From positions 22,867,334-22,931,333 of the forward strand of contig NW_024037074.1 of assembly GCF_015706575.1 (NCBI RefSeq): 64,000 bases of DNA, written 5' to 3'. Source of the stretch: Patiria miniata (taxonomy: Eukaryota > Echinodermata > Asteroidea > Valvatida > Asterinidae). Made by a program: the position numbers and the translations under genes. Of this stretch, positions 43,701 through 55,700 are shown piece after piece; the first letter of the stretch is position 1; every line of letters begins with the position of its first letter. The notes under the pieces were generated by a model. It made no database searches. It was not told the DNA's origin and worked only from the letters and a program-made list of their open reading frames with translations.

Positions 43701-46700
43701 CCATCCCTACACATCCCCAACCCAACCCCTACTCCGATCATATATCCCGCCCCCTGCCCAACCCCCTCCTAACCCAACCCCTACATCCATGCCCATCCTC
43801 TCCCTACCTGTCTCCCCCTACCTGTCTCTCCCTACCTTTTGCCACCCCACCCCTACAAATCCCCACCCCACCCAAACCCAGTATTCCAACGCCTCTCCCC
43901 ACCCCACCCCACCCCAACCCGCCCCGCCCCACCCATCCTATAGCTCCCCTACCCATCCTACTCACACAAACCCTAACTCCAACCCTATACCCCACCCCGA
44001 CCCCACTCCACCATCCCCTACCCCATCCCTACTCCAACCCCATAAACTAAAAGATCAAACCAGAAGCTCATGCACATCCCCAAAATGCATAGTGTACATG
44101 TACATGTTATACTGGTATACACACATGTACATGTTATACCAGTATACATGTACATGTAACAATTAAAAACTTTAACATTTCCTTGAATTAAAGTTCCTCA
44201 ATAAAATCATAAAATTTACTGCAATGATATGAACCTAACTGAAGTTATAGGCCTAGAGATGATACCTGACAACTGCATTAAATTTTTTTCCCCAAGTTAA
44301 CTAAAACCAAAAACTTCAACATTTTTATCTAAACGCGGACAGCCGGACGGACATACCTCCCAGATGGACTTCCGGGTACCTCCATTGTTGTCCCATTGTC
44401 CCTATTTCTAAAGATTTCAGTTGCGGGGTACCCTATTTCTAAAGATTTCACTTGCGGGGTACCTCGAACAAAGGACGGGTACCCCACAAGTGGTCCTGGT
44501 CAGAACGGACGGACGGACGGGCGCCGGGACAGACGGACGGAAATTGGTATTACATAGGCTCGCATCTGCTTCGCAGCTCGCCAATAATGAATAAGTATTG
44601 TCCCATGAGAGTTAAGAAGGAATGATTTTAATTTAAATTTAAGAGTTTCCATTGAAAAGATCTTGAAATTACCATCAATGTCCTCTAGGAACAGCTCGCC
44701 GTACAGCTGAAAGTAAGACTGGTAGAACACACCCTTGATGATGCTGGCCAGGTTCTGGCTGTTAGGGAAGAGAATGGCCTGACAAGCTACCCCAAAGGCT
44801 ATCATGAAGACCATCAGAATAGCCAAGAAAGCCACCAGAATCACCAGCTGCAGTACAAGCAAAACAGGAGTTTGAAGCCGCATTCCAATTATTTGGCTAC
44901 GACCTGCAGAAACACTAGTCCATGATGATGCGAGAAGATTTGGCGATTAATTATGCGACTAAACTGCGTCTTGACCTCGAGATTCTGACCATTCAGCAGG
45001 CGCCTTCTATATCGGGTCTTCGGTAACCCGTTGTCATGGACATCTAAAAAACCTAGACACAACATTTACTATGCTTTTGCGTTGTGAATCCTGTTAGCAA
45101 AAATAGGCTGTGTCACACGGCCTGTAACGCGATGCCCGAACGTCCTGTGGTTTCAGTTGTTCATCACAAAATGTGTTAAATAATGTGAGTAATATGCGAA
45201 TGCACTCTTGCGCGTTCACGTCACGCCCATGACGAGCGTTTGTGTATTCTAGATGCACAGCATTTTGCTAACAGTTGTTACAGCCAATGTCAGGCTTTAT
45301 TAAATATCTATGCCCGTTGTTGTGTTACAAAAACATGGCATCAAAACTGACCAATCAACAGCTTAGTCCAGACTTTGGAATGAAATGACATCACGTCAAC
45401 TCCAAATAAAAATGCTGCGACAAATTGCAAATCATTTTCTTGTCACTAAAATCTGTTACAGGTCAGCTGACACCCAAACCAAAAGGGATAGCAAAACTGA
45501 AAGATACGTCAAATAATCCGTACAGTTTGACAACAAACAAGGAACGCTGCAGCTTGATCATTACCATTCTGACGATCATGATGAGTTTGGGGCCCAGGAG
45601 CTGGCTGGCCGAGAAGATGTGGAGAATCCTGAGGTAGAAGACAATCAGGTCCAGGGCCAGAACAATCCGGGCGGCGTCCAATGTGACTGGGTGAAACCGA
45701 AGCCCAAGCCCCACGGCAAACATCACTAGCGACAGGAGATCAACACAGTTCCAGTAGCCCCACAGCCAGGCATCAAAGCGATGGTACAACGTGTGGTAGT
45801 CCTCTTGAAAAATCTGGGGTTTCAAGGCAACTCAAATGTTAGAGCAGGGCGGGGGAATACAAAGGCATTGAATGATGCAAAGCCTTAGCAAAGCAACAGT
45901 TGAAGATACAGGCTTTTGGAATGTGTATGATTTTTTAGCCCAACTGAATTAGGCGTGTGTACTTAGCAGCTTACACGTGCAAATTGGAACATGCACTTGT
46001 TGTGTTCCTACTGGAGCTCTGGTGAGTTGTGATGAAATGCCATTTACTATTCATGCAAGTTAAGGGTCCGTGACCATTCAGCCCTGGTATGAAAAGGGCC
46101 CCCCGGTACCTCGTCCGGGCCAGAGCCAGTCCGGTCTTCAGCCAAGTCTCGTCCGGTACATGGTCCTGTCTGACGAGAAGTTTTGAAGTCAGTCAGGCGC
46201 ATCAATTTATTGCTCTTCAGAGAACGCCCAGAGCAGAACAATAGCAGATTTACCAGATTAAAGATAAAATCCTTCCAAACGCCTTTTTAATTTACGGTCC
46301 CATTGTGCGTAAAAACCGCATGGCAGGGGTTTTGATCTGTGCCGACGAAAGTGTTCTATTGTTGCGCGCTGAGAGATGAAAACCACAAGCAGGTTTCTTC
46401 TGGGATATATTACATGTGTCAATACTTGCAAAAAATAGACCCCAGGATAGAGGAGTTCCTGATTAGCAACCAGACCAGCTCCTAGGCCGGTAGCTGGGAC
46501 AGTACGAAAGGACTTCTTGGGAGGGGACGAGCTTTAATACCGAGAGGCCCTTTTCATACCGGGGCTGAATGGTCACGGTCCCTAAGTAGTCCATTACCAA
46601 AACAAAAAAGAAGAAAAATTAGAACATTGCTATCTTAGACTCACCTGTCGCACCTCCTCTGTGAAGAGCGTGAAAACCCATCCGATGAGAACCATTTCAT

Positions 46701-49700
46701 AGACAGAGATCTTTTCTGTGAAGTTGGACAGGAGGATGTAGCTAAACAGTCCCAGAAACACAAAATGCGCTATCTGGAAAGCAAGGATGGACAAAATAAA
46801 TTCAGCAAGACCAGTGCTAAATTTGGGACGATTCACAATACAATGCGCCACCGAGAGTTTTCCAAAGAGAGGTTTTTTTCCCAGTGCATTGTGGGAGATG
46901 GTCGACAAATTCGCAGCGCGGGACATTTGAAATTGTTCGTTTTTCCGGTCATTAGTTTCGTAAGCGTATGATTCCAGTATTTGTTAGCCCTTTTCTTTTC
47001 GTTTTATCACTATTTCTTTTGCAAGGCGGCTGAACGCTATGCCCCAATCTATAACAAACTAGCTCAGGTTGTCTACTGACACTCAATGTAATGAGCCATG
47101 TTTTGTCGACAGTAAACTTTAAAAATGGACCTCCATGGCAAACTCTTGGTGGCACACTGCATTGTGAATTGTCCGAATTGGGCCTTGTAGTATAGGATTA
47201 ATTGATTTTGCAACTTTAATCAGATACGCAGCTACTTCTATTCCCCATTCCTCCAACCCCATTCTTTTTTTGGGGGGGGGGGAGGTGGGGGGGGGGGCGC
47301 GGCGGCGGCAGGGGGCAAGAGAGGGGATGGGGAGGAGTTCATTGGGTTTTTTTTTCGCCCCCACCATCGCCATGTCACTGATCAGTTCAGAGCATGTTAA
47401 AGGGACACTAGGTCCTGGAACAGCTCAATTGGGCTACAAAACGCGCTTTGAACGAGATGATGATAATTGGAAATAACTTTTAATAAGTAGGATATAAACA
47501 TCCACACAACTATCCTTTCAAAACTGGGCGTTTTTGTGTTATTCACGTATTATGCGTGCGAGAACGAATTTCGGGGTCCACTTTTGCGACCCCATAAATT
47601 CGAGCTGTTTGGATGCTAGTTGTGATTTCATTCGTACGCGTAAAGTGTTCGCCTTTTGCGGACGTTGAAGAAACCACAATTTTTTTTGCATTGGTGATTG
47701 GTCACCGCACACTGTTCCCGAGACACACAGCGTGTATAGCGTACATGAGAACGACACGAGAAACGTATTCGTACTCGTCATGTCCAATGTAAACAAGCGG
47801 GCTTTTTTCGTCTTTTCTCGGGAACGGTAAGACATTAGGTTGGTTTCCTTTCAACCAGATGTTTGAAATAGGCTAAGTAAACAATCCAAAACATAACATT
47901 TTCGGGGATTTCAGGGCCTAGTGCCCCTTTAATTATCACGGGTAACAAGCTTTTTTTCTGGCTAGAAAAAAAAAAGGTTAAGACTGGATAATATGAAGGA
48001 GAGAGTTGATGTCTACTGACCATGTTGATGCGGAAGCTAATGACAGGAGCTTCGTGGAACAGCTTCAACTTGTACCACCACGAGTAGCCATTGTTACGAT
48101 GCTGCCTGTGTGTGGCATGCGTCATGTATGTCTTCACACTCATGCAGTCATCGGTTTCCTCGACAGGAGAACTGCGATTTTCAAAATATTATCGAGGTCT
48201 TTTATAATGTGTGATCCGCTCCACAAAAAAAAGGGCATTATGTACCAAAAAATGGTCGGAAAGCCCACCATGTAGGCTTTCATTTGGAATATAATAGAGC
48301 TCCATAGCCCCTCCCGTTCTGGAGATATGACATATTTGCTTATTAATTACTTCCTTTGAGTTTGAATTGCACAAAGAAAACAGGCTTGAAAATAGCTGGC
48401 TCCAGATTTGAGCATGATGCTCTTAAAATTGTATTTTTTTTCCCCACCGTATTCATCGAAATCAACATTTCTTTGAATGAACCCTGAAACTTTAGTTAAT
48501 AAAGAGGTCATCCATGACAAAAAAAGAAAAATCACATTTTGAAGAAATTTTCCCCTCTCAACCTCGAGCAGACCATTGCACGATACTGCACAGTGCAACT
48601 TTAATACTTTTTGTTTGTAGAGTGGGTCACATATTTGAGGAAAACAAATATTGGGGTCATGACATGTAACAGGTCCAATGAAGTTTTTGGTATGCATGTA
48701 ACTAGATCATTGATTACCTAATGTGTTTATGTTACAGTGCACTGAGTAAGGTTTCGATAAGCCGTGTCCAAATTGGCTGCAGCTGTGAGGGCACATAGGA
48801 ACAATTTGTTCGTAATTTGGCTCGTTAGTTTTTAAGATGAGGTCAAGGCACTTTTGACTAATTAGCAGTGACTTCCCAACTTTAACTACTTGTATCTAGA
48901 ATAGCACCAACATACATGCACCAAGCCAAATTTTACATCATTTTAAAGCTCATTGAATAGCCTCCATTTCACCAAATAAAACCAAAATCATAGCATGAAG
49001 AGTAGACAAAATACGTAGTGAAATGACATTTGACCTTGAATTGCCAAAATAACTACGCTTCATTTTTTTGTTTCAAATGCTAGATTGTGTGATGTAAGCA
49101 ACACAAATGTTGAATTGACACTGAGTGACTGCGTCACTGAATACAGATGCCTCATCTGCCAGTCTTTGTAAAGATAGAATAATTATTGTCAACTCACGTC
49201 TGGTAGCTGTCTTTGGTGGTTTTACTGGATTTCAGGGGACTTGAGATATCTTCACGGGATTCGTTATTGCCTGCATCTCCATCTGATAGCTGATGCTCTA
49301 ACATCTGCATTCAAGGATAATCAATCAAAAAGTTTCTTCATGCATGTATATCTATTAAAAATGATGTTTACAGGAGATGCAAATGATTAGATCAAACCAT
49401 ATCAATTGCACGTGTATGGTATGTTGCCTGACTAACTGTTTAGTAGACTCGAAATCAAGTCGGTAATTGCGCCGCCGTGTACTGCATAACCACACCGTAT
49501 CACTGGCGTTGACTACCGCATACCGTACCGGGGTTACGTGAGGCATGCGGTAATAAAAATAACAACAAAAGTGGCATCTTATTAAGCGCAGCAGGTCCAT
49601 TACTCAGTGATGCTCATGGCGCTATACAATGAATAACTACACAAACTACAAAATTTATAAATGCTAAGTCCAAGACATATAAATTGCAAGGTACAAACCA

Positions 49701-52700
49701 AAGAGGAGATTAGAAAGTGAACAGATAGGTTTTGAAATCTTGTTTGAGAGGGAGCAAAATGGATAGAGAGGGGTCGACTGTGTGAGAGAAGCTGTGGTCA
49801 CCCCAAGAGTGTCGGGATCACAAGACCACGTCTCCTTCATCTGAAACTTACCTTCTTGGCTGGCACAGTTGGGTCATCTTTGGACATGAAAGTTATCGCA
49901 AAGGGGACTGCTATCGGGAAACATATGCATGACCAGATCTGTACAAGAAAGCACCAAAACAAACTGGAGGCATTACATGTGAATACATTTTGATGTGATC
50001 GAATATAACCGCTAACTTTGCCTGAAAAAAAAAAACCGATGCATGCTAGACAACGCAAGTTGTACAAAGGTTTACTTGTTGCTTTACCCTTTAGTCACTG
50101 TAGTGCCTGAAACCACCCTGCTTCTATGGTTTTATTGATTCTTCAGTGAATAACGGAATATGATACAATGCAGTGCAGGAGCTATTGGGTTAACAATAAA
50201 TCTCAAATTAGGTGCTTGCCTACAAGTATACATTTACTTTTGAAGAACAATCACACACTTCTTTTTAGTTTATAACTGGTTGTTTATAACTTTTGAACAG
50301 CTGTGATCTCTCCGTGTACCAGGTGGTGGGTTTTATTTTAAACACTCGGGCATCAGACAAGTTTTTCTTTCTAAAGTGCAAAACTGGTGGTTCATAGGGT
50401 TTACTCAATAACGTTAACCTCTCTAGTATACTACAGAGGTTATAAGGAGTATTTTTTAGACAAAGTGCCCTATGTGCTCCGTGCACAATTACCCTCTCAA
50501 CGGTAAGAAAGGGAGAGTTGGGGAGACCACTGGAAGAGACATTTAAGCACCCGGTCAAAGACGCCTAATGCGAAGATGCTATAGCTTTGTGTACATTTCG
50601 AATATAATAAGTAGTGTGTACTTCTACACCATATGCGCGGGATTCGGCTTGCACTCGCAGTGTGTCCCCTAACTAGAGCTCTCAAAAGTGGTTAAAAGTA
50701 CCCTCTCCTGTTCAATGGGAAAAAAATAACCAAAACAAGGATTGATTTAATTCCTAAATCATCATCGGGTGCCTTATTTTTTTATACTCTACTCTGACAA
50801 TGATTTTAAACATGTATTTCGTAAATCAGTCAAGAAATTTGTAAGTAAAGACTGTCGGTTTATGCAGAATTCCTTATTGGGCTGGTTGATGATGTACAGC
50901 CAACTTGCAAAACAAGTGAACAATCAGCTCCTTTACTGCACACATTATCTCAGACATTCACCTTGAAAACGCTTGTACGTCGTGACAGCCTACCCATCCA
51001 CAGTTCATTGAGTAGGTTCTGCACCGCAGCGTGGGCAATGAATTGCTTGCTACGGGCAGCGGCAGCAAGGTCCAGGCAGGTGGAGTTGCCCCAGTCCGGC
51101 AGGTTGCGAACGAGGAGGAGGGAGGTGCGGTGTCTGTCGTCTACATAACACAGGTTGAGGAAATCAATGGCCATCTTCTGAAACATCCTGCAGATTGGGG
51201 CAGAATGGAGAAAACGGTTACCATGGTTACCACGGACAACTTGGGCCTTGATGTTTACATAACACGAAAGAGTCAATTTCAAGGAACAAACTTTACACAC
51301 AGCACTTTCGATTTTAATCCCTCCTTGGTAGGTAAAATCTCAACAACAAAAAGCAAAAGAAAAGGTTTCAACTTAATTGTCCATTTTTCATGCCCTACAT
51401 GAAATGATTTACACATGACTTAAAGCTATAATCCATCATTTACAGCCATCCAAAAAAGTAACTGGCGTATTATTGTTAAAATACTGGCGTATTATTGTTA
51501 ATTATCATTAAAACTATGTTGTCAATACAGTGGTTAGCAAACCTATCATAAATATACTTTTGACATTTTCTTTAATTGACAAATTAAAAAAAAAAGACAC
51601 AGGGGTAACTTTAAAGCTATAGTCCATCATTTGCAGCCATCCGAAAAGTAACTGGCGCAAATATTGTTGAAAAACATACTTGGTTGAAAGATAGTGGACT
51701 AAACTCCCTGTGAAATTATTCTTTCTGGCAAGCTATCATTCTGAAGTAATCAACGAAAGAAGGCCTTTCCAACGGTGTGTCTTAAGACGCACCATAGGAA
51801 CATTTAAATTAGCAGTTCATTTTGTTATTCGGCCCAGCGCGCGCAAGCATTGGCACGATGCACAGGCGCGCGCGGTTGCTATAATTCGTCGGATCAGTGC
51901 GCGACATCGCGTATAGCTGCAATTCAAAACAATTCAAACCATGATTCAGCAACTTTGATTTGAAATTTAGATCCTAGAATGCTGTTTTTCTCGGAAATAC
52001 AGCTGAAGCTGAGCTGAAACTTCATCAGGTTTAGTTGTTCAGTATCCTTCATAAGATTTTGACCACTTTTGTTGCTTCAAACGAACAAAATGCACAAATT
52101 ACAAATGACGGACTATATCTTTAACTAAAAATTGGGGGGTTGGCAAAAATCTACACATGGTGCTCATTATTACATGGGATGACTGGGGGACATGTGTGGT
52201 CTAGCGGTAGAGCACAGGCCTCATGATGGTGAGATTGTGGGTTCGAGTCCTGCCATGGCCGTTCGTGTTGTGCCCTTGAGTAATATGACCTGCCCACGTG
52301 CCCAGTAGATGGGACTTAAACCTCCTATGCAAATACACATTCTGATCCAAGTAGTCCTTTCAGTCAAAATCAAACACGTGACTGTTTTCAACAATTAAGA
52401 ATTCATAGCCCACACAAAGCAGGATTGACTGGCTGCGACTGTTTAAGTAACTTGATACAGCTTTGCTTTGACTCCGGGCGAGTGATACATGTAAAACAGC
52501 TTTGACCACAACTTGCCTGCTTAGTCTGTTGACCCAGTTTGTTGACTAGTCACAGTGCGTGCTTGACAAATGATCCGACTGTTGGTGACTAGCCTTTGTT
52601 AACAGTATAGGGGCGGTGGAAGTGAATTGACTGTCTGTGACTGTTTAAATAGCAGGAGGGTTAATGGATCGGTCTACTGCATATACTTCGCAGATTCCAC

Positions 52701-55700
52701 ATACTTCTTTTAATGTTCAAAGCTTTACACGGTCCATCTTGCTGGTGTTAAGAAGACGTCTGCTCGCTGTTTACGTTCCAACATCAAAGTGTGTTTGGAA
52801 AATCCCAAGTGTAGCATATTCAAAACACTAAAGGGGGTCTTTTTCATATGCAGCCCCCAGTTGCCTGCTGATATCCAACAATCGCAGACCATTGACATTT
52901 TTAAGCGTAAAGTAAAGACCTATCTTTTTAAACTGGCTTTCAACTAATTTTATTGCTCATCTATCAACCCCAGAATTACTGTTTTAGTTGCATTTTTTAG
53001 TTTTTAAGTTATGACCTACATGTATCTTTTTAAACTGGTTTTTATCTAGTGTTAATGTTCGTGTATCGGTGTATTGTTTATTTTTTATTATTGACATATT
53101 TTCCAGTAGTTTTACCCCCTCTTTTTAATAGGTTGTCACTGATTTTAATTCTTGTTTTTTTTTATGTAATTTCCGTGGTATTTTATGTAATGCGCGTTTG
53201 ATCATTTGTATGTAGACCGCGCAATGTAAGTTTTAATTTATTATTATTTAGTATTTTTGTAAAACACTGTTTTGCTCCCCCAAGAGAATTACATGCATCT
53301 AATCAATTTGGACCAACACTCACTTGGCATGTGTGTGCATCTCTGCGGACTCTTGCGAGTCCAGCCTTTGCAATTCAGACAATGCCTTCAGGATCGTACT
53401 AGCCAGGAGGGCGCCCCCTATTGACGGCTTGCCTCGCTTCCAAAACAACTTGGCCAAACGGAAGCGATGCAGCAGGACAGCCCATATAAAGAGCTCATGG
53501 AGAGGTTCATTGAAACAAGCCTTGCCTGCAAAACAAATCCAAAAAAACAAATCAAAACACAAAAAATATTGCAAGTTCAACTTGCGCGATCCCCCGGCGT
53601 GCTGGCAGTATCTATACAGTCAATTAGTAAGCACACTTTTCAGCTTACCTAACCAGAATATACAATGACCTCATGTGACCCTAGATCTTAAAGCTTCAGT
53701 CCATCTTTTGCAGCTATCCAAAAGGTAACAGACGTAATTGTTGCTGAAAAACAGACTTGGTTAAAAGATAGTGAGGGGACTAAACTCCCTGTGAAATTAT
53801 TCTTTCTGGCAAGCTGTCATTTTGAAGAAATCAACAAAAGAAGGCCTCATCAACATTTTGAAGAAATCAACATTTTGAAGAAATCAACAAAAGAAGTTAT
53901 TTTTGGTAAATAACACTCGTACATGTTACAAACAAAGTTACGAAGCCCTTTTATGAAAGTTGTATGTTGTGACATGGATTTAAATCACATAAATTATCAG
54001 TATTCTACTACAAAAGAGGTTTCTTTTGAGTTACCGGACTACTGGCGTCAGTGTTTTTGTAAAACACAAATCAAAAGTGTGTGATCACGGCCGTTCAGGT
54101 GAGCGGCTTTATCAGCCATTCTGGTGAGGTCTTGGGTACAAACTCCAGATTATTCTTCAGAGGTTTTTAGAAAAAAAGCCTTGATCGAGCAAACAAATGC
54201 AACAATCATCATGTACTTTACAACAGCGGAATGCACTTTGCTATGGAGAAGGCCTTGTTTGTTGATGATGGATACCCACTGCAGGTCACGTGACTTAGAG
54301 AGCTCAATCGATCAATATTGCATGGCAATTAAGAATGGAGTGACTGTGGCCTCGTGGTTAAGGGCATTGGATTCGTGGTCTGCGGGTAAAGATGCAGATG
54401 GGGTCGTGGTGCGTGAGCCCTTGGGCAAGGTACTTTGTCACTCATTGCTTCTCTCCACCCAGGAGTAAATGGGTACCTGTGAGGGCAAAGATGGTTAGTG
54501 TGATTAATTTGAGAAGGGGTATATAATTATGTAGCACCTTGAGCACCAGTCCTGGTTGATAAACTTGATATGTGCACTTTATAAATACCCACTTTTATAA
54601 TTATCATTATCTATGTACAGTAAACTCCGGCTAAACCGGCACTCTCGGGACCCGAGAATTTGTGACGACTTTGCCGATATCTGCTTGAAGTCGTCATTTT
54701 GCCAACTTACATGAATGGTCTTTTGCACACATGATTCATTGCACTAATTGGCTTCGATTTACCCTGGATTATCTCCTTAACGCTTAAGTTGAATCCAGCA
54801 AATTAATCCTCGAATTGTATCATCACGTTTGGGGTATTGATAGTGGAGACCATGATACATACATGTATGTACGTGCACAGTAACAAATTAAATGCGTGCG
54901 TGATCCGGTATATACCACGCACGCATTGACTGCAGCAGTAGTCATTCAATAAGACGACCCCCAAAATGGACAGAGCGCATACGTACAGCCTAGAGGGGGT
55001 ACTGATATTGATATGTTCACGATGCATATGCGATGTATGAAGTAGGACACCCTTTTCGACACCGATGCATGCAGCGATCACGGGCCGTGCGAAAGCACTT
55101 TTCACTTGACACTATGCCAACCGTAGTACAGGAAGTCGATGTCAATGCCTGATTTGTTGAATGCCGACTTACACAATGGATTTTGTAATGCTTTTTATGG
55201 AAAGAGGACCGAGAGTGACATGACGACTTGAGCGAAATGGCGACTTGTAAAAGCCGACTTAGAAATAAAAATATCAATGGAAATGCATTACGGACAATCG
55301 GGACTTTAGTCGGACGGCCGACTTGAGTGATTTGACGAGTTGTACGATGTCGGTTTAGCCGGAGTTTACTGTAGTTACTCACCATCATAGAAATGGCTTG
55401 TGCTGTAGTCATAGGTGTCAAAGATGAGTTCCTTCAGCACATTGCTGACGTCCGTCAGTGAGAACCGATAACCACCCCTGTAATCCTGCACAAGTTACCA
55501 CAAAAAGGTTCAGGATTTGGATGGAGGTACACATAATAATGGCATTTACAAAAGACTCAGAAGAAGAAAAAATGCATTAGAGGTACGTAAATATACCCCA
55601 AAAAAATGACAGGAGTTGCAAAGAATGTTAACATTTTTCAACCAAAAAAGCCATTAAAGCCATGTACATGTACAGTACATGTACACTGGAAACGTACAGT

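Noticed and set aside
43900-44045. Telomeric repeat
   Set aside because: ccctaa occurs only scattered among other C-rich words; there is no regular TTAGGG array.
43142-44166. Proline-rich frames of 115-130 codons
   Set aside because: They are translations of the C-rich low-complexity tract.
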